DNA from: Sinorhizobium mexicanum
Lineage (GTDB): Bacteria > Pseudomonadota > Alphaproteobacteria > Rhizobiales > Rhizobiaceae
Assembly: GCF_013488225.1 (NCBI RefSeq)
Contig: NZ_CP041238.1
Coordinates: 3,125,501-3,189,500, forward strand
Direction of reading: 5' to 3'
Length of the DNA: 64,000 bases
A program made the position numbers and the translations under genes. The stretch's first letter is position 1, and each line of letters begins with the position of its first letter. A model generated the notes under the pieces. The model was not told the DNA's origin. It was given only the letters and a program-made list of their open reading frames with translations, and ran no database searches. Shown here in pieces: positions 1 to 8,275 of the stretch.

Positions 1-13
1 ATGACAGCCCAAT

Positions 14-175
14 TCAGCGCAAAGCGGCGATTTCCGGCGCGGGCGCAGGGGCAGGCGGAGACAATTGCACCGTCGTCAACAGCAGGGCCGATACCGCCAG
101 TTTCGACGCCACGACGACAATCACCACCGGACGAAGCCTCTGGGCCGTGGTTCTGCGCTCATCGATGAGTTGCAT
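14..175 (-). CDS. small single-pass membrane protein (53 aa), unknown function
   Basis: A 53-residue reading frame starts at ATG 175 and stops at 16-14. A GGGGG purine run lies about ten bases upstream on the minus strand, so translation is plausible. The product begins with a charged head (residues 1-15, DERR and several Arg), follows with one hydrophobic segment (about 16-38, rich in Val, Leu and Ala), and ends in a Pro-Ala alternating tail (39-48). This layout fits a bitopic inner-membrane micropeptide. I do not recognise a family. It could be a fortuitous frame in GC-rich DNA, but the amphipathic order and ribosome site argue for a real gene. Confidence 0.45.
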   Translation of the reverse strand: MQLIDERRTTAQRLRPVVIVVVASKLAVSALLLTTVQLSPPAPAPAPEIAALR

Positions 176-385
176 TTCATTACCCCCGGATGCAGCAGGC
201 CGCCCTTTCCGGGACGGGAAAATATCGAAATCACACCGTCATGCGACGGTCGGGCCGGTCGGCTGCGTTGGTTCGATCGTCAAACCGGGAGCAATATGTC
301 TCATCCTCACACTTCGTGATGTCACGGGGGGAACATCCCGGCTCTACACGGCGTTTCGCCCTCATCACGCAACAGGAGCAAGACG

Positions 386-1015
386 ATGAAAACCCCTTCC
401 CTCCACCTGTTTCGGACGGTCGCGGCAGCGGGTTTGATGCTCGCCGCTGGCATCTCGACGGGCTATGCAGCAATGAGCGCAACCGCCGTTACGGATTTGA
501 ACATCCGCGCTGGCCCGGGGCCGCAATATCCGACCATCGGCCTTGCAACGCGCGGCAGCGCTGCTGTTCTCGATGGATGCATCCAAGGAAGCAATTGGTG
601 TCAGGTCAACGTCAATGGTGTGCGCGGCTGGGCCTATGCCCGCTATCTGACAACCGATCTCGGCGGATCCGCGGTTGTCGTCGAGCAGCGCCGCACGGAA
701 CTCGCGATCCCTTCCGTGACCTATCAGGTACAGCCAGGTGACCCTGTCGTCGCCACGACCTCCGAACCGCTGGAACTGATCGGCCCGGTCGAACAGGTTG
801 ATGCCATCACGCCGCCTGCGGCGGTGCGCACCTATATCACCGAGAACCCTGCCGATACGGTTTACCTCGAAGGTGAGCCCGTTCTCGGCGCGGCATTGCC
901 GAGTACAGTCGGCGTCCGGCAGATTCCGGACTACGACTACGATTATGTCAGCATCAACGGACAGCCCGTGCTGGTAGAACCGGCGACGCGGCGGATCGTT
1001 TACGTCTATCGCTGA
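386..1015 (+). CDS. secreted SH3-domain protein with DUF1236-like C-terminus
   Basis: The 209-residue product has a signal peptide (about 1-29, ending GYAA). A bacterial SH3 (SH3_3) fold follows at about 32-92, with the typical LNIRAGPGPQYPTIG start and GWAYARYL end. A linker leads to a C-terminal segment (about 165-209, YDYDYVSINGQPVLVEP then IVYVYR) that resembles the DUF1236 tail found in many rhizobial secreted proteins. SH3_3 domains usually bind peptidoglycan or peptides in the periplasm. It stands alone, with a palindromic repeat downstream. The exact role is unknown. Confidence 0.85.
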   Translation: MKTPSLHLFRTVAAAGLMLAAGISTGYAAMSATAVTDLNIRAGPGPQYPTIGLATRGSAAVLDGCIQGSNWCQVNVNGVRGWAYARYLTTDLGGSAVVVEQRRTELAIPSVTYQVQPGDPVVATTSEPLELIGPVEQVDAITPPAAVRTYITENPADTVYLEGEPVLGAALPSTVGVRQIPDYDYDYVSINGQPVLVEPATRRIVYVYR

Positions 1016-1084
1016 CACAATCGACAGCCGGTAGAGGACGCGCGCGCAGCCTCCTCTTCCTGCATGCAGCAACTCAAAATGCTA

Positions 1085-1120
1085 CGGCGACCTTTGCGCG
1101 TCTGGTGACGCGCAAAGGTC
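1085..1120. repeat. RIME-like palindrome: perfect 16-bp inverted repeat
   Basis: GCGACCTTTGCGCGTC at 1085-1100 and its exact complement at 1105-1120 flank a TGGT loop. The preceding TGCATGCAGCAACTCAAAATGC (from 1059) matches the partner module of the other rhizobial mosaic repeats in this window. No T-run follows, so this is a repeat element more than an intrinsic terminator. Confidence 0.75.
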
Positions 1121-1130
1121 GCCGGAGAGG

Positions 1131-1456
1131 AATGATTCGCCGAATCGCGCGCCAATATGCGCGCTTTCTACCGAGAAGAAAGATCGATTTGCGTTCGGAA
1201 TTACTGGGGCTCTTCTTCTGGAAGCACTATTTACTATTTGCCAATTTCTTCCATTCAAACCGAAGTCCGAACTAAATATCCATATATATCAAAGCGCTAC
1301 GTACTTCCCGAACCCATCCTTACACCGGTCACCAGTGCCGCCTCCGCACAACCTCAACGTCGAAATTGACAGTTTCCGCTTTCGGTCTCAACCTGTCCGT
1401 GCCGGATTGTCGGTGCATCGCGGCTCTTGGACGAGGGGCCGCAGACGGAGGGTTCA
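1131..1456. other. intergenic stretch, nothing coding supported
   Basis: A somewhat AT-richer region (about 1185-1310) separates the SH3 gene from the glycine-zipper gene. A 70-codon frame at 1157-1369 has no ribosome site and atypical codon use. I see no convincing gene. The region could hold a promoter or small RNA. Confidence 0.4.
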
Positions 1457-1723
1457 ATGGAAGCATTAATGCCTATCATTACCCAGTTAATCGCGGGGGC
1501 AGCTGGCGGCAACGCGGCCAGCGCCATGCTGAAGCAGCAGGCATTCGGGGTTGTGGCGCGCACGATCGTGGGAGCCATCGGCGGCCTCGGCGGTGGGTTC
1601 CTGGTTCAGATGCTTGGCGGGGAAGCAGCAGCCACCGGCCTTGTCATGCAGGCAATTGGCGGCCTTGTCGGCGGTGGCGTGCTGAGCGGCATCGTCGGAC
1701 AGTTCCTCGGCAAAACAGCGTGA
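1457..1723 (+). CDS. small glycine-zipper membrane protein
   Basis: The start at 1457 is chosen because GGAGGG lies five bases upstream; a longer frame from 1427 lacks such a site. The 88-residue product is almost entirely hydrophobic with repeated small-residue spacing (AGAAGGNAAS, GAIGGLGGGF, GGLVGGGVLSG), the pattern of glycine-zipper proteins that pack helices in membranes. No charged catalytic residues are visible. Function is unknown. An intrinsic terminator follows 30 bases after the stop. Confidence 0.7.
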   Translation: MEALMPIITQLIAGAAGGNAASAMLKQQAFGVVARTIVGAIGGLGGGFLVQMLGGEAAATGLVMQAIGGLVGGGVLSGIVGQFLGKTA

Positions 1724-1752
1724 CGTCTCCCGAGCGATATCCGTAGCAAGAC

Positions 1753-1777
1753 AAAAGGCGGCCGCAGGTCGCCTTTT
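1753..1777 (+). terminator. intrinsic terminator of the glycine-zipper gene
   Basis: AAAAGGCG at 1753-1760 pairs with CGCCTTTT at 1770-1777, and the T-run is part of the right arm. A second strong hairpin without a T-run (GCGCCTCCG at 1800-1808 with CGGAGGCGC at 1815-1823) follows. Confidence 0.75.
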
Positions 1778-1845
1778 GTATTTCTGAATGCCTTGCAGGG
1801 CGCCTCCGGTTCTTCGGAGGCGCAAGAAGCCCTATTCCAAGTCTA

Positions 1846-1950
1846 CTGCATGTTTCCTTAAATCGCACTCGATTCAAGGATAAAAACATGCAGCAATTCA
1901 AAGTGCTACAGCGTCCTTTGCGCGTCTGATCAGACGCGCGGCGCTGTAGA
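1846..1950. repeat. RIME-like mosaic repeat, two palindromic modules
   Basis: Module one is CTGCATGTTTCCTTAAATCG paired with TTCAAGGATAAAAACATGCAG (about 1846-1893). Module two is CTACAGCG...GCGCGTCTGATCAGACGCGC...CGCTGTAG (about 1906-1950). The layout matches rhizobial intergenic mosaic elements. It sits between the convergent ends of the glycine-zipper gene and ilvE. Confidence 0.8.
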
Positions 1951-2841
1951 CTATTCTGCCGCCGCAGCGACCGGATTAACTTCCTTCGTGTAGTCGTTCA
2001 TCAGCGTTTCGGTGATCGTGGCCGGCGCGAAGCGATAGGGGCCGATCTCCGACACTGGAGTGACCTCGGCGGCCGAACCGGTCAGGAAACATTCCGAAAA
2101 ACCGGAAAGCTCTTCCGGCATGATTGCCCGTTCGACCACCTCGTAGCCCCGGCGCTTGGCAAGCTCGATGACGGTCCGGCGCGTGATGCCGTCCAGGAAG
2201 CAGTCCGGCACAGGTGTGTGCAGAACGCCGTCCTTTATGAAAAAGACGTTGGCGCCGGTCGCTTCGGCCACCTGGCCGCGCCAGTCGAGCATCAGAGCGT
2301 CCGCATAGCCCTTGGCTTCGGCCGCATGTTTCGAGATCGTGCAGATCATGTAGAGGCCCGCGGCCTTGGATTTCGACGGAGCGGTCCGCGGATCGGGACG
2401 ACGATACTCGGCGATATCAAGGCGAATGCCCTTCAACTTCTCCGCCGGATTGAAATAGCTGCCCCATTGCCAGATGGCGATCGCGACGTTGATGCGGCTG
2501 TTCTGGGCGGAGACACCCATCTGCTCGCTGCCGCGCCACGCGATCGGGCGGACATAGGCCTCGGAGAAACCCTGGCGCTTCAGCAATTCCTTGCTGGCAC
2601 TGTCGAGTTCATCGACCGAATAGGGGATCTTGAAGCCGAGAATGGCTGCAGACTGGTGAAGCCGCTGATTGTGTTCCGTAAGCTTGAAGATGCGCCCGCC
2701 ATAAGCGCGCTCACCTTCGAAGACCGCACTCGCATAGTGCAGCCCATGCGTCAGCACATGTATCTTGGCATCCTTCCAGGGCACGAACTCGCCGTTGAAC
2801 CAGATTTCACCGTCCAACTGATCGAAGGGAATAGCTGCCAT
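1951..2841 (-). CDS. ilvE: branched-chain amino acid aminotransferase
   Basis: This PLP fold-type IV enzyme transfers amino groups between glutamate and the 2-oxo acids of Leu, Ile and Val, in the cytoplasm. The 296 residues match the family length. Visible signatures are the N-terminal IWFNGEFVPW, HGLHYASAVFEGERAY, the lysine-bearing segment SKSKAAGLYMICTISKHAAEAKGYADALMLD, and EATGANVFFIKDG followed by GITRRTVIELA. Start 2841 has a GGAGGATAA ribosome site. It is transcribed away from a MarR gene, with three TGACATA heptamers between them, so control by that MarR protein is a reasonable inference. Confidence 0.95.
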   Translation of the reverse strand: MAAIPFDQLDGEIWFNGEFVPWKDAKIHVLTHGLHYASAVFEGERAYGGRIFKLTEHNQRLHQSAAILGFKIPYSVDELDSASKELLKRQGFSEAYVRPIAWRGSEQMGVSAQNSRINVAIAIWQWGSYFNPAEKLKGIRLDIAEYRRPDPRTAPSKSKAAGLYMICTISKHAAEAKGYADALMLDWRGQVAEATGANVFFIKDGVLHTPVPDCFLDGITRRTVIELAKRRGYEVVERAIMPEELSGFSECFLTGSAAEVTPVSEIGPYRFAPATITETLMNDYTKEVNPVAAAAE

Positions 2842-3029
2842 GGTATTATCCTCCGGCGCGTATGCACCATACCTACTGTTGATTATCTTGCCGTTTCCAG
2901 TTTATCGGCAAACAGACTGGGGGAAAATTCAATTTCACGATTTTGGATTTGCGAACGGAACCGCGCGGCCTATCCTCCAACGGCGACGCCGGGCCCCGAT
3001 GTCTCGCCCGACGAGCCGATCGCTATCAA

Positions 3030-3061
3030 TGACATAAAAATATGTCAACGAAACTGACATA
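3030..3061. promoter_or_regulatory. operator-like cluster of three alternating TGACATA heptamers
   Basis: TGACATA occurs at 3030-3036 and 3055-3061, and its complement TATGTCA at 3041-3047. This forms two overlapping perfect inverted repeats with spacers of 4 and 7 bases. It lies about 50 bases before the MarR start and 190 bases before ilvE. MarR dimers commonly bind such palindromes to autorepress, so this is the likely site for the adjacent regulator. Confidence 0.6.
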
Positions 3062-3111
3062 TTTTGCGATATATTTCGTGAAGCGCAATTTGGTTGAAAG
3101 GAAATGACTGC

Positions 3112-3591
3112 GTGCCCGGCCAACCCAAGGACAACACCGAGTACCTGACCGAAGTTGTCGGTGAGGAGGACACGATAGATTTCGAGATCATCGAACTGCT
3201 GTTCTTTGCCTATCGTGACTTCACCGGCGATCCGGACGCCATACTCGAAAAGAGCGGCTTCGGGCGAGCGCATCACCGCGTCGTGCATTTCGTCAACCGT
3301 GAGCCCGGAATGACCGTTGCCGACCTTCTCGATACATTGAAGATCACCAAGCAGAGCCTCGCACGCGTTTTGAAGCAACTCATCGATTCCGGCTATATTC
3401 GTCAGGTAACCGGCCCCGAGGACCGGCGGCAGCGAATGCTTTACACCACGCAGGAGGGCAAGGCGCTGGCCCGGGCGCTTGCGGAGCCACAGTCCCGCCG
3501 CATAGCCGAGGCATTGGCAAAAACGGGTCCCGGCGCGCGTGAAACCGTGAAGCGTTTTCTCGCCAACATGAAGAATGCCGCCGCGGACTGA
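3112..3591 (+). CDS. MarR-family transcriptional regulator
   Basis: The 159-residue protein carries a MarR winged helix: helices and recognition region at about 58-100 (GMTVADLLDTLKITKQSLARVLKQL) and the wing with the typical DRRQRMLY motif at about 105-112. I chose GTG 3112 because AAAGGAAA lies about nine bases upstream; an in-frame TTG at 3094 would add six residues. It diverges from ilvE, and the palindromic heptamers between them are its likely operator. The ligand is not evident. The following gene pair is a two-component system on the same strand, 139 bases downstream. Confidence 0.9.
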   Translation: MPGQPKDNTEYLTEVVGEEDTIDFEIIELLFFAYRDFTGDPDAILEKSGFGRAHHRVVHFVNREPGMTVADLLDTLKITKQSLARVLKQLIDSGYIRQVTGPEDRRQRMLYTTQEGKALARALAEPQSRRIAEALAKTGPGARETVKRFLANMKNAAAD

Positions 3592-3730
3592 TGGTTATGG
3601 GGCCGGCGTCTCGAGCTTCATTCGGCGAGGCAGACGGCCCCCTGGAATCGGGGAATTGGGCGGCGGCCGCGCGTCTGGTTGAATGCGTGATCCAGCCAGC
3701 CGGCTTGCGGAAAATGAGGGTAGTCGAGCC

Positions 3731-4432
3731 ATGACAGTGAAAGCGAAAGTCTCCGACGATGCGGCGCATCTTCTGATCGTCGATGACGACCGGCGGATTC
3801 GCGACCTGCTCAACCGCTACCTGGTCGAGCAGGGTTTCCGTGTGACGACGGCGGCCGACGCCGACGAGGCGCGGCGCAAGCTGATCGGCATCGATTTCGA
3901 CCTCCTGATCGTCGACGTGATGATGCCCGGCGAGAGCGGCATCCAACTGACGCAGAGCCTGAGGCAGATCAAGACGGTGCCGATCATCATGCTGACGGCG
4001 CTGGCTGAATCGAATTCGCGTATCGAGGGCCTTGAGGCCGGTGCGGATGACTATCTGCCGAAGCCTTTCGAGCCGCGCGAACTCGTGCTCAGGATCAACA
4101 ATATCCTGCGCCGCAACCAGCCGGCACAGGCGCCGAAGGTCGATCAGGTCATTTTCGGTCCCTATACCTTCTCCGTGGTGCGTAAAGAGCTCCGCCGTGG
4201 CGCCGATCATATCCGCCTGACCGACCGCGAGCAGGAGATCATGACCCTGTTCTCCCAGCGCGCCGGGGAGACTATCCCCCGGCATGAACTGATCGGAGAC
4301 GACGCCGAGGTCGGTGAGCGGACGATCGACGTGCAAATCAACCGGCTGAGGCGCAAGATCGAGGACGACCCGTCCAACCCCATCTGGCTTCAGACGGTAC
4401 GCGGCATCGGCTACCGGCTGAGTGTGGACTGA
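3731..4432 (+). CDS. OmpR/PhoB-family response regulator
   Basis: The 233-residue product has a receiver domain (about 12-125) with acidic pocket IVDDD, phosphoacceptor Asp62 in LLIVDVMMPG and conserved Lys111 in LPKPFEP. A winged-helix output domain (about 140-230) ends ERTIDVQINRLRRKIEDDP...VRGIGYRL, typical of the OmpR class. Start ATG 3731 opens MTVKAKV; a longer frame from 3683 lacks support. It is followed 14 bases later by its probable kinase. The stimulus is unknown. Confidence 0.93.
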   Translation: MTVKAKVSDDAAHLLIVDDDRRIRDLLNRYLVEQGFRVTTAADADEARRKLIGIDFDLLIVDVMMPGESGIQLTQSLRQIKTVPIIMLTALAESNSRIEGLEAGADDYLPKPFEPRELVLRINNILRRNQPAQAPKVDQVIFGPYTFSVVRKELRRGADHIRLTDREQEIMTLFSQRAGETIPRHELIGDDAEVGERTIDVQINRLRRKIEDDPSNPIWLQTVRGIGYRLSVD

Positions 4433-4446
4433 AATGCGGGAGAGTC

Positions 4447-5829
4447 ATGGCAAGCTTTGACAGCATCAGGCGCGAAGGAACAGGCCCGGCCGACGGTGCC
4501 TGGAAACGCCTGACGCGGTGGTTGCGCCGCCGCCTGCCGATCGGCCTTTACGCACGTTCGCTGCTGATCGTCATCATTCCAATGGTACTGCTGCAGTCGG
4601 TCGTCGCCTTCGTCTTCATGGAGCGGCACTGGCAGCTCGTCACGCAACGCCTCTCGGCAGCGGTGACCAGCGACATCGCCGCGATCGTCGATCTGATCAC
4701 GACCTTTCCGCGCGATGGCGATATCGACCAGATCGTGCGCATTGCCCGTGAACAGCTCAATCTCAACATCGCCGTCGAGCCTGGCGGGGAGTTGCCGCCG
4801 CCGCGCCCCAAGCCCTTCTTCGAAATCCTTGACCAGATCCTCAGCGAGGAGATTTCGAACCAGATCCGCCGCCCCTTCTGGATCGACACCGTCGGCAACT
4901 CGAAGCTCGTCGAGATCCGCATCAAGCTCAATGATGGCCGTATCCTCAGGGTTTATGCGCGGCGCAACCAGGCCTATGCGTCAAACACCCATATCTTCCT
5001 GGTCTGGATGGTCGGCGCCTCGTTGGTGCTGTTGACGATCGCGGTCCTCTTCCTGCGCGGGCAGATCAGGCCGATCCTGGCGCTGGCGAGCGCCGCGGAA
5101 AGTTTCGGCAAAGGCCAGAAGATCGACGATTTCGCGCCGCGCGGCGCCGAGGAGATACGCCGCGCGGGTCTTGCTTTCATCCTCATGCGCGAGCGTATCG
5201 AGCGCCAGATCGAGCAGCGCACCGCGATGCTCACCGGCGTCAGCCACGACCTGCGCACGATTCTCACACGGTTCAAGCTGCAACTCGCGATCGCCGGCAA
5301 CAATCCGGACCTCGAAAGCCTCAATCAGGATGTCGAGGACATGCAGAACATGCTGGAGGGCTATCTGGCCTTCGCTCGTGGCGAGGCGGAAGAGGACGTC
5401 GGTGAGCTGAAGCTCAGCGACCTCATGACCCGCCTTGCAGCCGAGGCGGAGCTATACGGCAAGACGCTGACGACCTCCATCGAGGGAGAAGACGATATCC
5501 GGGTGAGGCCCGCTGCCTTCACCCGCCTCGTCGCCAATCTCGCATCGAATGCTTATCGCTATGCCAATTCGGTACGGATCGAGGCGCGCCACAGCGCCAA
5601 GTGGCTGACGATTACGGTCGACGACGATGGCCCCGGCATTCCGGAGCGATCCAGGGAGGACGTGTTCAAGCCGTTCTTCCGCCTCGACGAGGCGCGCAAT
5701 CTCGACAGTTCCGGCACGGGGCTCGGTCTGGCGATCGCCCGCGATATCGCCAGAAGCCACGGAGGCAACGTCACCCTTGGCGACAGCCCGCTCGGCGGCT
5801 TGCGCGCCACGGTCCGCGTGCCGACGTGA
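4447..5829 (+). CDS. EnvZ-type sensor histidine kinase
   Basis: The 460-residue membrane kinase has TM1 at about 35-57, a periplasmic loop, TM2 at about 180-203, a HAMP linker (about 204-255), a HisKA domain with phospho-acceptor His267 in GVSHDLRTILTRF, and a HATPase_c domain with N box NLASNAYRYA, G1 DDGPGIPE and G2 SGTGLGLAIARDI. It should autophosphorylate and pass phosphate to the regulator encoded 14 bases upstream. The H box has Ile where most EnvZ-like kinases have Pro (HDLRTP), a position tied to phosphatase activity in the family. Confidence 0.93.
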   Translation: MASFDSIRREGTGPADGAWKRLTRWLRRRLPIGLYARSLLIVIIPMVLLQSVVAFVFMERHWQLVTQRLSAAVTSDIAAIVDLITTFPRDGDIDQIVRIAREQLNLNIAVEPGGELPPPRPKPFFEILDQILSEEISNQIRRPFWIDTVGNSKLVEIRIKLNDGRILRVYARRNQAYASNTHIFLVWMVGASLVLLTIAVLFLRGQIRPILALASAAESFGKGQKIDDFAPRGAEEIRRAGLAFILMRERIERQIEQRTAMLTGVSHDLRTILTRFKLQLAIAGNNPDLESLNQDVEDMQNMLEGYLAFARGEAEEDVGELKLSDLMTRLAAEAELYGKTLTTSIEGEDDIRVRPAAFTRLVANLASNAYRYANSVRIEARHSAKWLTITVDDDGPGIPERSREDVFKPFFRLDEARNLDSSGTGLGLAIARDIARSHGGNVTLGDSPLGGLRATVRVPT

Positions 5830-5991
5830 TCCCGATGGCGTTTGCGCGACTGGCGCGCGGCGCGGCGAGTGCGGAGCTTCCGCAGTAAAGCAGGCAAGCG
5901 TGCCGCTCCGGTTGCCGCCGTTCGGGATTGGCGAACGAGCCGCCTTTAGCTATCAATGCTATAACTGTCCAACAGTCGGGAACCGCCGCCA

Positions 5992-6783
5992 ATGCAAAGC
6001 AGGGTTTTCGAAGCGCTCCTCTCCAGATATGAAACCGTGGCCCTGATTGCCAACAGCGAAGGCGTCGACGTCGACGCGGTCGTGCGCGCCCTGCCGGAAA
6101 GAACGCTGTATGTCTTCTTTACCGGCTGCGCAAAGGTGCTGACGCGTCCCTTCGATGGGGATGCGGTGCTTTGCCACCGACTTATCGCCGACGGCACGCG
6201 CTTCCTGAAGTCGCGCAAGCATTTCGATAGGGCATATTCGCTCTTCTCGCAGCCGCCGAAGGCCGAGATCGGCGTTCTTGCCGATCGCGGCGTGCCCGAA
6301 GGCGCGCCGCGCGTGACGACTGCGCGCACGAGCACCCTCGTGCCATACACGCTGGACTTCGACCACGCGCTTGGGCCGCTCTATCCGGTCGACCGCATGC
6401 CCACAACTGGGTTTGCCGTTGCCCTGTGGCTGGCCGAGAAGGTCCCGGACGCAAATGTCTCTCTCTGCGGATTTACAGGCACCGCGGGCCTGCAGTTCAA
6501 CATGTACAGCGAGCACGACTGGACCTTCGAACAGATCATGTTGCAGCTTCTCGCCCAGAAGGGGCGCATCCGACGCTTCGAAGACAGCCTTTGCGAACCA
6601 GCGGGCGCGCTGGCGCGCATCATTGGCCGCTTCCCAGAATTCGACGAGGCGACGATAGCGCTCGTGGCCGCCAACGTGCTGGCAAACCGCTTGACCGGCA
6701 CCGAGCGTCAGGTCTCCAGGCTTTGGGCAAGGACGAAGCTCGAGCGAAAGATCCGCGCGTTCTTCAAACGTTTCACACATTGA
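5992..6783 (+). CDS. GT29 sialyltransferase-like protein (putative glycosyltransferase)
   Basis: The 263-residue protein is not one I know by name. It has an N-terminal VALIANSEG stretch (about 16-25) reminiscent of the large sialylmotif, where an Asn-Ser pair is conserved. MPTTGFAVALWLAE...VSLCGFTG (about 138-160) is like the small sialylmotif (P-S/T-T-G then a strand ending GF). SEHDWTFEQ (about 171-179) fits the His-x4-Glu very-small motif. These are the catalytic signatures of GT29. A basic helix ends the chain. It converges on a GT8-like gene, which supports a role in surface polysaccharide decoration. Activity and donor are inferred only. Confidence 0.55.
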   Translation: MQSRVFEALLSRYETVALIANSEGVDVDAVVRALPERTLYVFFTGCAKVLTRPFDGDAVLCHRLIADGTRFLKSRKHFDRAYSLFSQPPKAEIGVLADRGVPEGAPRVTTARTSTLVPYTLDFDHALGPLYPVDRMPTTGFAVALWLAEKVPDANVSLCGFTGTAGLQFNMYSEHDWTFEQIMLQLLAQKGRIRRFEDSLCEPAGALARIIGRFPEFDEATIALVAANVLANRLTGTERQVSRLWARTKLERKIRAFFKRFTH

Positions 6784-6838
6784 TACCCGCGGTGCGGGTT
6801 GCCAACATCCCGTCAGACTTGGCCGGTGTCATGCGCCA

Positions 6839-7522
6839 TTACCGTTGCTCAACGAAGAGGACCCGATCGCGCGTGGCGAACCATTCCTCGGCATAATCAT
6901 CGTTCTTGTATTCCACAAAATACGGACCTCCGTCGGTGAAGTGCACGAGGTCCGCCGCCGGATTGTAGTCATACTCGTTGACCAGCCAGTTCCAGGTCGG
7001 CGGCAGTGCGCCGATCAACTCCTCCGATTCCAGCCACTTGAACTGGTGCAGTTGCAGGCCGGTTGCCGTGTTGACGTAGTCTGGCGTAAGCGCCGTGCAT
7101 TTGGCATTGTTGAAGAGGATGACGCTCGACCAGTTTTTCTTTTCATATTTCGTCTGTGTCTGGCCGAGGAACTTTGTCGCGATTTTGGGCGTGTATTCGT
7201 GCTTCACGCACATCACGGCATAGCGCTCGTCGCGCAATTGCCACAGCCGCGCGATGTCGGTTCGCATCAGCATGTCGCAATCGGCGAAGAGACTCCATCC
7301 CTGATAGCCGCTGAGATAAGGAACGACGAAGCGGGAAAACGAGAACTCGGTCGACTGCAACGGATTGCGCTCGCGGGTGAAAATCCCTCCCAGAGTGCTC
7401 AATGCGATCGGCAGAAACTCAACCGGAATCGAACTCTTCTCCAGAATGCTCTGGCAAAAGACGTGATAGGCGACGACCTCCCTGCTGTCGAAGCCGATAA
7501 AGACGCGCGCCGTGTTCGCCAT
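6839..7522 (-). CDS. GT8-like glycosyltransferase
   Basis: The 227-residue product begins ARVFIGFDSREVVAYHV and holds a DxD motif (DCD, residues 81-83, in SLFADCDMLMR), which binds metal and nucleotide sugar in GT-A enzymes. The later segments SSVILFNNAKC and LPPTWNWLVNEYD match the GT8-like family found in rhizobia. Start 7522 is supported by GGAGGAG just upstream; a longer frame to 7603 is unlikely. No signal peptide or membrane segment is seen, so it is cytoplasmic. It converges with the GT29-like gene. Confidence 0.75.
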   Translation of the reverse strand: MANTARVFIGFDSREVVAYHVFCQSILEKSSIPVEFLPIALSTLGGIFTRERNPLQSTEFSFSRFVVPYLSGYQGWSLFADCDMLMRTDIARLWQLRDERYAVMCVKHEYTPKIATKFLGQTQTKYEKKNWSSVILFNNAKCTALTPDYVNTATGLQLHQFKWLESEELIGALPPTWNWLVNEYDYNPAADLVHFTDGGPYFVEYKNDDYAEEWFATRDRVLFVEQR

Positions 7523-7702
7523 GTCTCCTCCCATCGAAATTATCGCCGGCCGCATGCCAGTCATGCGGCGGCAACTAACCCGGGAAGGGTCGCGACAGGA
7601 CAAGCCTTAGTCAAGGGCTCCAACTGCAAGATGTGTAGTCGACCACCTCGCTAATTTTGGATCGGTTCAATCCAAATCATCGCGATCTAATCAAGAATCG
7701 CG

Positions 7703-8275
7703 CTACCGCGAATAGGTAGACCTAAAGCCGCGCCGGTAATTGAAGCGATGCCAGGCATCGATCCGCCGTGGATGGCGAGCGCGCATGGCGTCGAGCGGGG
7801 CAAGCAGCCTGCCTTCGCGGCCGAGGGAGCCATCGAGGATTTCGATGATCCTGCGGTTTGGCCAGGGCTTGCGGGTGATCGTCAGCAGCGCGGCGAAGGC
7901 CTCCTCTTCCCTGCCTTTTCCCAACTGGTAGGCAATCAACCCGTAGGCGAAGGCCGTCGAGCGGCTGACACCGGCATGGCAATGGACCAGGATACGACTC
8001 GATCGATCGTCGGCGACCGGTCTCATGGCCTCGAAGACGTCCTGGACGAGGTCCGGGAAATGCTGCGTCGCGCCGGCGTTTTCCTGATCGCGCATGCGTA
8101 CGACGCGGTGCGCGACATTGGCGATGGCCGGCACATCCGCTTGCGGCAGTTCCGGATCGAGAAGCGAGAGCACATGGCTCGCTCGCCATTCCCGCGCCAC
8201 CTCCGCCGCGCGCCAGAGGCAGGAAACCTTGACGCATTCAGGGATCAGGGCGCGGTTGATCGTCATGATGCTCAC
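7703..8275 (-). CDS. tyrosine/dual-specificity phosphatase family protein
   Basis: The 190-residue protein holds the P-loop motif HCHAGVSRS, giving the Cys-x5-Arg signature with Cys99 and Arg105. An upstream Asp in the [15 protein letters not shown] segment could serve as general acid. The GTG start at 8275 overlaps the csaA stop (GTGA); an ATG at 8266 is an alternative. Substrate is unknown. Translational coupling to csaA suggests co-expression in the proC-csaA minus-strand run. Confidence 0.85.
   Translation of the reverse strand: MSIMTINRALIPECVKVSCLWRAAEVAREWRASHVLSLLDPELPQADVPAIANVAHRVVRMRDQENAGATQHFPDLVQDVFEAMRPVADDRSSRILVHCHAGVSRSTAFAYGLIAYQLGKGREEEAFAALLTITRKPWPNRRIIEILDGSLGREGRLLAPLDAMRARHPRRIDAWHRFNYRRGFRSTYSR

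Noticed and set aside
365..1072. 235-codon minus-strand frame opposite the SH3 gene
   Set aside because: The plus strand has a signal peptide and an SH3 fold; the minus frame has an improbable composition.
1157..1369. 70-codon plus-strand frame
   Set aside because: No ribosome site, no recognisable domain and non-typical codons; possible but unsupported.
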